Under the pieces are notes generated by a model. It did not search any database. It saw only the letters and a list, made by a program, of their open reading frames with translations, and was not told where the DNA came from. A stretch of 39,765 nucleotides of DNA, from the NCBI RefSeq assembly GCF_006442815.1, contig NZ_VFVL01000044.1, positions 1 through 39,765 on the forward strand, given 5' to 3'. The DNA is from Mesorhizobium sp. B2-4-3 (GTDB lineage Bacteria > Pseudomonadota > Alphaproteobacteria > Rhizobiales > Rhizobiaceae). The position numbers and the translations under genes were made by a program. Below, in pieces: positions 15,730 through 24,244 of the stretch (the stretch's first letter is position 1; the number at the start of each line of letters is the position of its first letter).

Positions 15730-18618
15730 GTGACGAATTTTCCGCGATTAGCGTCGCTGTTCGCCCTCATCATGACGGTCGTCGTCACGCTTTTTTCGGC
15801 CATGCCGGCTTTCGCCGTCGAGCCGATCAAGATCGCGCGCGACGACAAGGCGCTGGACCTGTCCGGCGCCGTCCAGATCTACCGGAACCAGGGCGAGAAT
15901 TTCCAGGTCTCGACCGCGCCCGGGCCCGACGGCATCGTGCGGCGCATCGAGGTGGAAGCCAATGATGCGCGCTCGAGCGGCGACTGGGCCGTCTTCGCGC
16001 TCGCCAACACCACGGACCAGCAGCTCGACCGGCTGATCGTCGCGCCGCATTTCCGCCTGGTGAATTCCGGCATCTTCTGGCCCGACCTCGGCTCGACGCG
16101 CATCGCCGCGATCACGCCCAGCGAGGGTTTCGCGCTCGACCGCCAGACAAGCCCGGACGCCGACGTGTTCCGGGTGACGCTGAACCCCGGAACGGTGGTG
16201 ACCTTCATCGCCGAGCTCGCCTCGCCGAAGCTGCCGCAGGTCTATCTCTGGGAGCCGGACTCCTACAAGGACTCGGTCAATTCCTACACGCTGTTCCGCG
16301 GCATCGTGATCGGCATTTCGGGGCTTCTGGCGCTGTTCCTGACGATCCTGTTCGTGGTCAAGGGAACCTCGATGTTCCCGGCGACGGCGGCGCTCGCCTG
16401 GGCGGTGCTGGCCTATATCTGCGTCGACTTCGGCTTCCTCAACAAGATCATCGAGATATCGCCCGGCAACGAGCAGATATGGCGGGCCGGCACGGAGGTG
16501 GCGCTGGCCGCAACCTTCGTGGTGTTCCTGTTCGCTTATCTCAACCTCAACCGCTGGCACGGCCATTTCAGCTATGGCGCGCTGGTCTGGATCCTGGGAC
16601 TGCTGTTGATCGCGGGCGTGGCCATCGTCGATCCGGCGGTCGCCGCCGGCATTGCCCGCATCTCGTTCGCCGCCACCGCGCTCACGGGGCTCGGCCTCAT
16701 CATCTTCCTCGGCATTCGCGGCTATGACCGCGCGATCATGCTGGTGCCGAGCTGGGTGATGGTGCTGCTCTGGCTATGCGGGTCGTGGATGGCGATCACC
16801 GGCATGCTGGACAACGACATCGCCCAGCCGGCGCTGGGCGGCGGGCTGATCCTGATCATCCTCTTGATCGGCTTCACCGTCATGCAGCACGCCTTCGCCG
16901 GCGGCGGGGCGCACCAGGGCCTGTTCTCCGACCTCGAGCGCCAGGCGCTCGCCGTTGCCGGCTCGGGCGACATCGTCTGGGACTGGGATGTGCTGCGCGA
17001 CCGGGTGGTGACCAAGCCGGACATCAGCCTGCAACTCGGCCTTGCGCCCAACAGCCTCGGGGGTGCGGCACGCAACTGGTTGCCCGTGCTGCATGCCGAC
17101 GACCGCGACACGTTCCGCACCACGCTCGACGTGGTGCTGGAGCATCGCCGCGGCAAGGTGGCGCAGAACTTCCGCCTGCGCGGCGCCGACGGCCACTACC
17201 ACTGGTTCTCGCTGCGCGCCCGCCCGGTTATCGGCTCCGACGGCGAGGTGATCCGCTGCGTCGGCACCATGGTCGACGTCACCGAACAGAAGAAATCCGA
17301 GGAAAGGCTGCTGCACGATGCCGTGCACGACAATTTGACCGGCCTGCCGAACCGCGAATTGTTCATGAACCGGCTGGAGGCGATCATCTCGATCGCCCGC
17401 ACCGAGGAGAAGGTGCGCCCCACGGTCTTCATCATCGACATCGACCGCTTCAAACAGGTCAATGACGGTCTCGGAATTTCGGCCGGCGACACCATTCTGC
17501 TCACCGTCGCGCGCCGGCTGCACCGGCTCTTGAAGCCGAAGGATTCGCTGTCGCGCTTTGCCGGCGACCAGTTCGCGCTGATGCTGCTTTCGGAGCAGGA
17601 CCCTGCCCGCATCGCGGCAATCGCCGACGCCATCAAGCACGCGATCAACAACCCGATCACCTTCGCCAAGCGCGAGATCGTGCTGACCGCCTCGATCGGC
17701 CTGATCACCTGGACGACGGCGCAGACCTCGGCCGAGGACATGGTCAAGGACGCCGAGCTTGCAATGCACCAGGCCAAGCGTTTTGGCGGCGACCGGATCG
17801 AACCGTTCCGGCCCGCCTTCCGCACCGTCGGCACCGACCGGCTGCAATTCGAATCCGACCTTCGCCGCGCCATCGAGCGGCGCGAGTTCACGCTTGCCTA
17901 CCAGCCGATCGTGCGGCTGGAGGACGGCAGCGTCGCCGGCTTCGAGGCGCTGCTGAGATGGGACCACCCGCGCCGCGGCATGATCCCGCCGGGGGACTTC
18001 ATCCCGGTGGCCGAGAATTGCGGGCTGATCGTGCAGCTTGGCCTCTTCGCCATGCAGCAGGCGGCCGAGGACCTCGCGGGCTGGCAGAAGCAGATCGGCG
18101 ACGCGCCGCTCTCGGTCTCGGTCAATTTGTCGAGCCGCCAGCTCATCCGCCGCGACCTCGTCAGCGACGTCCGCTCGGTCATCGCGCGCGCCAATCTGAA
18201 GCCGCGCTGCTTCCGGCTCGAGCTCACCGAATCCCTGGTGATGGATAATCCCGAACAGACCGCGCATGTGCTGAGCAAGCTGAAGCAGCTCGGCATCGGG
18301 CTGTCGCTCGACGATTTCGGCACCGGCTATTCCTCGCTTTCCTATCTGACGCGCTTCCCCTTCGACACCATCAAGATCGACAAGAGCTTCGTCGACGACG
18401 CCACGCCGAAGCGCGCGGTGCTGCTCAAATCCATGGTCAACATGGCGCATGAGCTCGGGCTTTCGGTCGTGGCGGAAGGCATTTCGGACGAAAGCGACGC
18501 GCTGGAGCTGCGCCAGATGGGCTGCGAATATGTCCAGAGCTTCATGTTCGGCGCGCCGATGCCCGGCGACCAGGTGCTGAAGACGCTGAAGGAGCAGTAT
18601 CCGCTGACCCAGGCTTAG
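15730..18618 (+). CDS. 7TMR-DISM/PAS/degenerate GGDEF/EAL protein, likely c-di-GMP phosphodiesterase
   Basis: A 962-residue membrane signalling protein. In order: a signal peptide ending near AFA (29), a periplasmic sensor domain (about 30-185), seven transmembrane helices of the 7TMR-DISM kind (about 195-390), a PAS domain (about 405-525), GGDEF (about 530-690) and EAL (about 705-950). The GGDEF signature reads AGDQF at 611-615, so the catalytic Glu is Gln and cyclase activity is unlikely. The EAL domain looks active: EALLR at 739-743, NLSSRQL, ELTES, DDFGTGYSSLSYL, IDKSF and AEGI. Probably it breaks down cyclic di-GMP in response to an external ligand, with the degenerate GGDEF perhaps regulating by GTP binding. 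The start is a GTG 2 bases after the acetyltransferase stop. Confidence 0.93.
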   Translation: MTNFPRLASLFALIMTVVVTLFSAMPAFAVEPIKIARDDKALDLSGAVQIYRNQGENFQVSTAPGPDGIVRRIEVEANDARSSGDWAVFALANTTDQQLDRLIVAPHFRLVNSGIFWPDLGSTRIAAITPSEGFALDRQTSPDADVFRVTLNPGTVVTFIAELASPKLPQVYLWEPDSYKDSVNSYTLFRGIVIGISGLLALFLTILFVVKGTSMFPATAALAWAVLAYICVDFGFLNKIIEISPGNEQIWRAGTEVALAATFVVFLFAYLNLNRWHGHFSYGALVWILGLLLIAGVAIVDPAVAAGIARISFAATALTGLGLIIFLGIRGYDRAIMLVPSWVMVLLWLCGSWMAITGMLDNDIAQPALGGGLILIILLIGFTVMQHAFAGGGAHQGLFSDLERQALAVAGSGDIVWDWDVLRDRVVTKPDISLQLGLAPNSLGGAARNWLPVLHADDRDTFRTTLDVVLEHRRGKVAQNFRLRGADGHYHWFSLRARPVIGSDGEVIRCVGTMVDVTEQKKSEERLLHDAVHDNLTGLPNRELFMNRLEAIISIARTEEKVRPTVFIIDIDRFKQVNDGLGISAGDTILLTVARRLHRLLKPKDSLSRFAGDQFALMLLSEQDPARIAAIADAIKHAINNPITFAKREIVLTASIGLITWTTAQTSAEDMVKDAELAMHQAKRFGGDRIEPFRPAFRTVGTDRLQFESDLRRAIERREFTLAYQPIVRLEDGSVAGFEALLRWDHPRRGMIPPGDFIPVAENCGLIVQLGLFAMQQAAEDLAGWQKQIGDAPLSVSVNLSSRQLIRRDLVSDVRSVIARANLKPRCFRLELTESLVMDNPEQTAHVLSKLKQLGIGLSLDDFGTGYSSLSYLTRFPFDTIKIDKSFVDDATPKRAVLLKSMVNMAHELGLSVVAEGISDESDALELRQMGCEYVQSFMFGAPMPGDQVLKTLKEQYPLTQA

Positions 18619-18630
18619 AGGCACACCCTC

Positions 18631-18786
18631 GTCATCCTCGGGCTTGACCCGAGGATCCATGCCGTAACGTTAAAGCATTTGAAAATAGTGCAGAATTCTG
18701 CACCGTTGCTCTCCATGGTCGGTGTAACGGCATGGATCCTAGGGTCTGCGCGCGTCGCTTCGCTCCTTGCTCCGCCCTAGGATGAC
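18631..18786. repeat. 156-bp nested palindromic repeat between convergent genes
   Basis: The outer arms are GTCATCCT (18631-18638) and AGGATGAC (18779-18786). Inside are AGGATCCATGCCGT (18652-18665) and its exact complement ACGGCATGGATCCT (18727-18740), and at the centre the palindrome GCAGAATTCTGC (18690-18701). TCGGGCTTGACCCGA near 18638 forms a further local hairpin. Such CGTCATCCTCGGGCTTGACCCGAGGATCCA units are a familiar intergenic repeat type in Rhizobiales. It fills the space between the EAL gene and yqgE and could stop transcription from both sides. Confidence 0.85.
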
Positions 18787-18793
18787 GAAAGTG

Positions 18794-19402
18794 CTATGCG
18801 TGCCCCGCTGCTGCGCTCAAATGAGCAAGGTCGATGCCGATCGAGGCGAGGATACGGCCGTATTTGCGCTCGATGTCGGTGTCGAAGAGAAGCTCGGGCG
18901 TCGCCGGACAGGTGAGCCAGCCGTTCTCGGCGATCTCCGTTTCGAGCTGGCCGGCGCCCCAGCCGGAATAGCCGAGCGCCATCAGCGCATGGCGCGGGCC
19001 ACGGCCGGTGGAGATGGCGCGCAGGATGTCGACGGTTGCCGTCAGGCAGACGTCGTCGGAGACGTTGAGCGAGGATTCCACGCGATAGTCGCCCGAATGC
19101 AGCACGAAGCCGCGGCTGCGGTCGACGGGCCCGCCGTTGCGCACGACGAAATCGCGCGTATGCGCCGGCAGGCGGATCGCTTCCTGCTCGTTCATGATGC
19201 CGAGCTGCACAAGCAGGTCCGGAAACAGCATCTGCTGCGTCTGGTTGATGATCAGGCCCATTGCGCCCTCGTCGCTGTGGGCGCAGATGTAGATGACGGA
19301 GCGCGCGAAACGGTCGTCCTTCATGCCGGGCATGGCAATCAGGAACTGGTCGTCGAGGAAGCCGCGTCCGGCGGCCGACTTCTTGTGGCGCAGCAAGTCC
19401 AT
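18794..19402 (-). CDS. YqgE/AlgH family protein
   Basis: A 202-residue soluble protein of the UPF0301 (YqgE/AlgH) family. Visible family features are FLIAMPGMKDDRFARSVIYICAHSDEGAMGLIIN near the N terminus, VRNGGPVDRSRGFVLHS in the middle and ALGYSGWGAGQLETEIAENGWL near the C terminus. The molecular function of the family is not settled. The ATG at 19402 gives the usual length, but no clear ribosome binding site precedes it. It is divergent from the DsbD-N-like gene and converges with the EAL gene across the palindromic repeat. Confidence 0.95.
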   Translation of the reverse strand: MDLLRHKKSAAGRGFLDDQFLIAMPGMKDDRFARSVIYICAHSDEGAMGLIINQTQQMLFPDLLVQLGIMNEQEAIRLPAHTRDFVVRNGGPVDRSRGFVLHSGDYRVESSLNVSDDVCLTATVDILRAISTGRGPRHALMALGYSGWGAGQLETEIAENGWLTCPATPELLFDTDIERKYGRILASIGIDLAHLSAAAGHA

Positions 19403-19528
19403 GGCTTGAGCGTAACGCGTTTCGGCGGCGCCGAAAAGATGGTGCCAGTCCCCGATGTAACGCAAATATGATACCGGGAGAGCGATGAAGTCATTGCGCG
19501 GCCAAGAACGGACGGTCAAATCACCGCC

Positions 19529-20335
19529 ATGCGATACATGAAAATACTGGTTCTCGGCGTCGTTTTCGGGTGGGCTGCGAGCCTCCCGGCCGAGGCCTCC
19601 TCCTCGATCTGGTACAACAGTGAAGGCGGCAAGGTTCGGCTGGTGACCACCGGCAAGCCCGACGAGGCCGGCAGGATCCACGGCGTGCTCGATATCGCGT
19701 TGAAGCCAGGCTGGAAGACCTATTGGCGCGATCCGGGCGACGCCGGCGTGCCGCCGCAGCTCGACATATCCGGCAGCACCAACATCGCCGACGCCCAATT
19801 GTCGTTCCCGCCGCCGCAGCGACATGACGACGGCTACGGCAAGTGGGCCGGCTACGACCGTCCGGTATCGCTGCCGGTGACCTTCACGCTGTCCTCGCCA
19901 GACCAGCCGGCGACCATCGACGCCCATGTCTTCCTCGGCATCTGCGAGACGATCTGCATTCCGGTGCAGACCCGGCTCAGCGTCGATCCGGGGGCCGATC
20001 CCGACAACGCCACCGACGCCGCATTGGTGAAAACCGCGCTCGCGACGTTGCCGTCCCCGGCCCGGTCCGATTTCGGCATCAGCGTGCTGCCCGGCGACCA
20101 CGAGACCCTTGTCGTCCAGGCGCAGTCGCCAGGCGATCCGGAATCCGTCGACTTCTTCATCGCCGGCGAGCGGGACTACATGTTCGGCGCGCCGGTGCGC
20201 AGCGAGAAGGACGGCAAGCTGGTCTTCACCGTGCCGATCCTGGACCGGCCGTCGGCGACGCCGACCGATGGTGGGCTCTATTACACGCTGACCAGCGCCG
20301 AGGGTTCGGTGGACGGGCTGCTGCCTTTCCCTTGA
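19529..20335 (+). CDS. Periplasmic DsbD N-terminal-domain-like protein
   Basis: A 268-residue exported protein with a signal peptide of about 23 residues (cleavage near AEASS). The body resembles the N-terminal domain of DsbD/ScsB thiol:disulfide proteins: LKPGWKTYWRDPGDAGVPPQ and the cysteine pair in GICETICIPV, the likely redox centre. It lacks the transmembrane and thioredoxin domains of full DsbD, so it would need a membrane partner to supply electrons. The peroxiredoxin gene lies 87 bases downstream in the same direction, compatible with a joint redox role, which is inference. An alternative start is the ATG three codons later. Confidence 0.85.
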   Translation: MRYMKILVLGVVFGWAASLPAEASSSIWYNSEGGKVRLVTTGKPDEAGRIHGVLDIALKPGWKTYWRDPGDAGVPPQLDISGSTNIADAQLSFPPPQRHDDGYGKWAGYDRPVSLPVTFTLSSPDQPATIDAHVFLGICETICIPVQTRLSVDPGADPDNATDAALVKTALATLPSPARSDFGISVLPGDHETLVVQAQSPGDPESVDFFIAGERDYMFGAPVRSEKDGKLVFTVPILDRPSATPTDGGLYYTLTSAEGSVDGLLPFP

Positions 20336-20422
20336 TCCAGCATTTGGTCAACGGTTGCGGGAAATCGCCCGGTCCGATATCGAAGGCATCGACCCTTCCA
20401 CATCCCCCAAGCGAGGCTCCCC

Positions 20423-20905
20423 ATGACCATTGCGGTTGGCGAAAAACTGCCCGACGTGACCTTCAAGACGATGACCGCCGATGGCGCGAAGGATATTAAG
20501 GGCGCCGAGATCTTCGCCGGCAAGAAGGTGGTGCTGTTCGGTGTTCCCGGCGCCTTCACGCCGACCTGCAGCAACAACCATTTGCCCGGCTATCTCGAGA
20601 ACCATGACGCCATTCTTGCGCGCGGCGTCGACACGATCGCCGTCGTTTCGGTCAACGACGTGCATGTCATGGGCGCCTGGGCGCGCTTCTCCGGCGGCGA
20701 AGGCAAGATCCTCTATCTCGCCGACGGCAGCGGTGATTTCGCCAAGGCCGTAGGGCTCGACAACGATCTTTCCGCAGCCGGCATGGGCCTGCGCTCCAAG
20801 CGGTTTTCGATGATCGTCGGCGACGGCAAGGTCACCGCGCTCAATGTCGAGACAAAGCCTGGCGTCAACGAGAGCGGCGCCGCCAAGATCCTCGAGCAGC
20901 TCTAG
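20423..20905 (+). CDS. Prx5-type peroxiredoxin (1-Cys)
   Basis: A 160-residue peroxiredoxin that reduces hydrogen peroxide and organic peroxides. The peroxidatic cysteine is Cys49 in PGAFTPTCSNNHLPGY, and the C-terminal part LRSKRFSMIVGDGKV is typical of the Prx5 group. No second cysteine is present, so reduction must use an external thiol such as glutaredoxin/glutathione. It has no signal peptide, so it is cytoplasmic. GCGAGG lies 6 bases before the ATG. Downstream, after 50 bases, comes palindromic repeat copy 2. Confidence 0.95.
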   Translation: MTIAVGEKLPDVTFKTMTADGAKDIKGAEIFAGKKVVLFGVPGAFTPTCSNNHLPGYLENHDAILARGVDTIAVVSVNDVHVMGAWARFSGGEGKILYLADGSGDFAKAVGLDNDLSAAGMGLRSKRFSMIVGDGKVTALNVETKPGVNESGAAKILEQL

Positions 20906-20955
20906 ATCAGGACAATTTTTCGTTGACCCGCCATCCTGATCTCACTCTTTGTTGG

Positions 20956-21002
20956 AGCATGATCTTGTCCGAAAACCGGTTCCCACTTTTCGGGATCATG
21001 CT
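20956..21002. repeat. Palindromic intergenic repeat, copy 2
   Basis: Outer arms AGCATGATC (20956-20964) and GATCATGCT (20994-21002) are exactly complementary. The core reads CCGAAAACCGGTTCCCACTT followed by TTCGG, matching copy 1 in AAAACCG and CACTTTT. It ends 3 bases before the start codon of the DUF2938 gene, so that gene's ribosome binding region lies within the repeat. Confidence 0.85.
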
Positions 21003-21005
21003 GTG

Positions 21006-21482
21006 ATGCTCGACACAATCTGGCGCGCTGTGGCGATCGGCATCGGCGCCACCGTGTTCATGGATATCTGGGCGATCATCCTCAACAAGGCGATCGGTCA
21101 GCCTTTGCCCAATTGGGGCATGGTCGGACGCTGGGTTTGGCACCTGTCCGAGAAGGTTTTCCACGACGATATCGGCAAGGCCGCGCCCTATGCGCATGAA
21201 AAGGCGCTGGGCTGGGTTTTTCACTACCTGGTCGGCATCCTTTACGGCGTGATCCTGGTGGTGCTCGCGGGCGCCGGCTGGCTGGCGGCGCCGACCTTCC
21301 TGCCTGCCTTCATCCTCGGGATCGTCACCGTCGGAGCCGGCTGGTTCCTGTTGGCGCCGGGCATGGGCGCGGGCTGGGCAGCATCCAAGCTCCCCAATCC
21401 GACGAAGGTGCGCGCGCTCAACCTCGTGGCGCACACGGTGTTCGCGCTCGGCATGTTCTCGACGGCGCTGTTGATCCGGTGA
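21006..21482 (+). CDS. DUF2938 membrane protein
   Basis: A 158-residue inner-membrane protein with about four hydrophobic segments (residues 5-24, 70-95, 97-118 and 135-157). The stretch GIGATVFMDIWAIILNKAIGQPLPNWGMVGRWVWHL and the HEKALGWVFHYLVGILYG motif are characteristic of DUF2938, a family without known function. The frame could start further upstream, at 20949, but that would translate the palindromic repeat; the ATG at 21006 fits the family N terminus. No conventional ribosome binding site is present because the repeat fills that space. Confidence 0.85.
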   Translation: MLDTIWRAVAIGIGATVFMDIWAIILNKAIGQPLPNWGMVGRWVWHLSEKVFHDDIGKAAPYAHEKALGWVFHYLVGILYGVILVVLAGAGWLAAPTFLPAFILGIVTVGAGWFLLAPGMGAGWAASKLPNPTKVRALNLVAHTVFALGMFSTALLIR

Positions 21483-21516
21483 AGCGGCAAAACGGGAGGC
21501 TCCCATTCACGAGCTA

Positions 21517-21666
21517 TCAGCCGTTCGGCGCCGCTTCCGCCAACTTCCTCCGAGCCTCCTTTCGGAGGGCGTGAAAATCCAAAGGCTCTGGTTTTCCGCT
21601 CGCCTTGCCCTCATCCCAGAGTCGCTGCAGCCGGCGCACGTCTTCTTGCTTTAGTTCAGTTCGCGC
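21517..21666 (-). pseudogene. C-terminal remnant of a ParD-type antitoxin
   Basis: An open stretch of 49 codons with no start codon of its own; an in-frame stop lies just upstream (21667-21669). It reads ELKQEDVRRLQRLWDEGKAS, then GKPEPLDFHALRKEARRKLA, which resembles the toxin-binding C-terminal half of ParD antitoxins. The DNA-binding N-terminal half is missing and only 34 bases remain before the DUF2938 gene, too few for a ParE toxin. It is therefore probably what is left of a decayed toxin-antitoxin pair. The resemblance is by eye. Confidence 0.5.
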
Positions 21667-21700
21667 TTACCTGGCCAACCTGCCGACGGTATGCGCATCC

Positions 21701-22231
21701 TCAGTAGCTCTGCGTAGAGCGCCGGGGTGCGCGTTTGCCGGTTGAAGTGGCTTCCTGCGGCGCGGCCGCAACCGGCCTAGGCCGTACCAGCTTCGGCTTG
21801 AACGGCGCCATGCCTTCGCGAGCCAGTTCGTCGGCGCGCTCGTTCTCGGGATGACCGGCATGGCCCTTGACCCAGTTCCAGGTCACCTTGTGGCGTCGGT
21901 TGGCTGCGTCGAGCGCCTGCCATAGTTCGCCGTTCTTCACCGGCTTCTTGTCGGCGGTCTTCCAGCCGTTCTTCTTCCAGCCATGGATCCATTTGGAAAT
22001 ACCATCCATGACGTATTTGCTGTCGGTGTAGAGATCGACCGTGCAAGGTTCCTTCAGCGCATCGAGCGCGGTGATGGCGGCCAGCAGCTCCATGCGGTTG
22101 TTGGTGGTCTCGGCCTCGCCGCCGGATAGTTCCTTGGTGACGCCGTTGTAGCGCAGCACCGCGCCCCAGCCGCCTGGTCCGGGATTGCCCGAGCAGGCGC
22201 CGTCGGTGAAGATTTCGACCTGCTTGCTCAT
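21701..22231 (-). CDS. rnhA: Ribonuclease HI
   Basis: A 176-residue endonuclease that degrades the RNA strand of RNA-DNA hybrids. The four catalytic acids are in place: Asp10 (FTDGACSGNPG), Glu48 (NNRMELLA), Asp70 (YTDSKYV) and the Asp in HAGHPENERADELA. The basic handle region IHGWKKNGWKTADKKPVKN is present. A 25-residue Ala/Pro/Arg-rich tail extends beyond the E. coli length. Its start overlaps the thrB stop (ATGA), making it the last gene of the ispH-thrB-rnhA run common in Rhizobiales. Confidence 0.97.
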   Translation of the reverse strand: MSKQVEIFTDGACSGNPGPGGWGAVLRYNGVTKELSGGEAETTNNRMELLAAITALDALKEPCTVDLYTDSKYVMDGISKWIHGWKKNGWKTADKKPVKNGELWQALDAANRRHKVTWNWVKGHAGHPENERADELAREGMAPFKPKLVRPRPVAAAPQEATSTGKRAPRRSTQSY

Positions 22232-23190
22232 ATCAGTCCGTATTCGGAAGGAGATCGGATCGCGCGGTGGAAGCGCATGCGGCGGATATATTCGGTCGGA
22301 TCGCGCTTCATCACCAGCCCGCCATCCGGAACGGTCAGCCAGTCATAGAGGCGGGTCAGCATGAAGCGCAGCGCAGAGCCGCGCGCCAGCATCGGCAGCG
22401 CCGCCTTCTCGTCACCCTGAAGCGGCCGCACCGACTGGTAGCCAGCCAGCAGCGCCGTCCCCTTGGTCAGGTTGAAGGAAAAATCCTTCTCGAAGCACCA
22501 GGCGTTGAGGCAGGTGGCGACATCATAGGCGTAGAGGTCGTCACAGGCGAAATAGAAGTCGATCAGCCCGGACAGCTTCTCGCCGAGGAAGAAGACATTG
22601 TCCGGGAACAGATCGGCATGGATGATGCCGCACGGCAGGCCGGTCGGCCAGTTGCGCTCGAAATCGCTAAAGTCGGCATCGACCTCGGCCGCCAGGCCCG
22701 GCTCGACCTCGTCGGCGCGGTCGCGCGAGGCCGTCCAGAGCTTGCGCCAGCCGTCGATGGCCAGCGCGTTCGGCCGTCTCATCTGAAAATCCTGGCCGGC
22801 AAGATGGAGGCTGGCGAGCGCCTTGCCGACTTCCGCGCAATGCGCGGCCGTCGGCCGCCGTAACGACAGGCCTTCGAGGAAGGTTATGATGACGGCGGGC
22901 CGGCCGGCGAGCGTGCCGATGACGGTGCCGTCATGCGCGGTGACCGGCAGCGGACAGGAAATGCCCTTCCTGGCGAGATGGCCCATCAGGCCGAGAAAGA
23001 ACGGCAGGTCGGCCTTGTCCACGCGCTTCTCGTAGAGCGTCAGGATGTAGGAGCCGGTCGAGGCGTGGACCAGAAAATTGGAATTCTCGGTGCCTTCGGC
23101 GATGCCTTTGTAGGAGAGCAACTCGCCGACCGGATAGGCTTTCAGGAACGCGCTGAGTTCGTTCTCGTTGACGTCGGTGTAGACGGCCAT
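22228..23190 (-). CDS. thrB: Homoserine kinase (aminoglycoside phosphotransferase fold)
   Basis: A 320-residue kinase that phosphorylates homoserine to O-phosphohomoserine, the substrate of ThrC. It belongs to the protein-kinase-like (APH fold) ThrB type found in alphaproteobacteria rather than the GHMP type of E. coli. Visible are the N-terminal MAVYTDVNENELSAFL, the glycine-rich EGTENSNFLV, the catalytic loop GIIHADLFPDNVFF and the metal-binding LIDFYFAC. It starts 6 bases after the ispH stop and overlaps rnhA. Confidence 0.96.
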   Translation of the reverse strand: MAVYTDVNENELSAFLKAYPVGELLSYKGIAEGTENSNFLVHASTGSYILTLYEKRVDKADLPFFLGLMGHLARKGISCPLPVTAHDGTVIGTLAGRPAVIITFLEGLSLRRPTAAHCAEVGKALASLHLAGQDFQMRRPNALAIDGWRKLWTASRDRADEVEPGLAAEVDADFSDFERNWPTGLPCGIIHADLFPDNVFFLGEKLSGLIDFYFACDDLYAYDVATCLNAWCFEKDFSFNLTKGTALLAGYQSVRPLQGDEKAALPMLARGSALRFMLTRLYDWLTVPDGGLVMKRDPTEYIRRMRFHRAIRSPSEYGLI

Positions 23191-23196
23191 CCGGTT

Positions 23197-24201
23197 TCAC
23201 GCCGCTCCATTGACGAAGGCCATGTCGGCCGCCGTCAGTTCGACATCGCGCAAAACCCGCATCACCGGAAAATCCTCCGTTTCCGTGGCCGTGATGGCCA
23301 GATCGATGGTGACGTCGAAACGCTGGCGGAACGCATCGATGATCTCATCGACGATGATCTCCGGCGCCGAGGCACCGGCCGACAGGCCGAGCGTCCTGAT
23401 CCCGGCGATCTCATCCCACGGAATTTCGGCGGCGCGCTGCACGAGAAGCGACATGGTGGCACCCGCGCGCTCCGCCACTTCGACAAGGCGACGCGAGTTG
23501 GACGAATTGGGCGCGCCGACGATAAGGAAAAGATCGGCGCCCGCCGCCGTCTCCTTCACCGCTTCCTGGCGGTTGGTGGTGGCGTAGCAGATCGATTCGG
23601 CCGCGGCCGCGTGCAGTTCGGGAAACCGCTCCTGGAGCGCCCGGATGATGCCGGCGGTATCCTCGACCGACAAGGTCGTCTGGGTGACGAAGCCAAGGGC
23701 CGAAGCGTCGACCGGCACGAAACGCGCCGCATCGGCCTCGGTCTCGATCAGCGTCACGGCGCCTTCCGGCAACTGGCCCATCGTGCCGATCACTTCGGGG
23801 TGGCCGGCGTGGCCGATCAAAAGCACATGGCGACCGAGCCGCTGGTGGCGCATCGCCTGCTTGTGCACCTTGGAGACGAGCGGGCACGTGGCATCGAGGT
23901 AGAAGAGATTGCGCGCCTCGGCATCCGCCGGCACCGACTTCGGCACGCCATGCGCGGAAAAGACCACCGGCGACCGGCGATGCTCCGGCGGAATCTCGGA
24001 CAGTTCCTCGATGAAGACCGCGCCCAGACTCTGCAGCCCTTCGACGACGTAACGGTTGTGCACGATCTCGTGGCGGACATAGACCGGCGCGCCGTATTTC
24101 TTCAGCGCCAGCACGACGATCTGGATGGCACGGTCGACGCCGGCGCAAAAGCCGCGTGGCTGGCAGAGCCTGATCGTCAGCGGGGGCTTTTTCTCAGTCA
24201 T
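23197..24201 (-). CDS. ispH: 4-hydroxy-3-methylbut-2-enyl diphosphate reductase
   Basis: A 334-residue iron-sulfur enzyme making IPP and DMAPP in the last step of the MEP isoprenoid pathway. The three cluster cysteines are visible in GFCAGVDRAI (Cys19), DATCPLVSKVHK and SICYATTNRQEAV; the His of HEIVHN and HAGHPE and the TTNRQ motif that binds the diphosphate are also present. The ATG at 24201 gives the family N terminus; the open frame continues upstream through palindromic repeat copy 3 to 24324, which is unlikely to be coding. It heads the ispH-thrB-rnhA run, 135 bases from the SURF1 gene. Confidence 0.97.
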   Translation of the reverse strand: MTEKKPPLTIRLCQPRGFCAGVDRAIQIVVLALKKYGAPVYVRHEIVHNRYVVEGLQSLGAVFIEELSEIPPEHRRSPVVFSAHGVPKSVPADAEARNLFYLDATCPLVSKVHKQAMRHQRLGRHVLLIGHAGHPEVIGTMGQLPEGAVTLIETEADAARFVPVDASALGFVTQTTLSVEDTAGIIRALQERFPELHAAAAESICYATTNRQEAVKETAAGADLFLIVGAPNSSNSRRLVEVAERAGATMSLLVQRAAEIPWDEIAGIRTLGLSAGASAPEIIVDEIIDAFRQRFDVTIDLAITATETEDFPVMRVLRDVELTAADMAFVNGAA

Positions 24202-24244
24202 TAAAACGGGCCGGTCCAGTCGGAATCGATCTCTTTGTTTTGAC

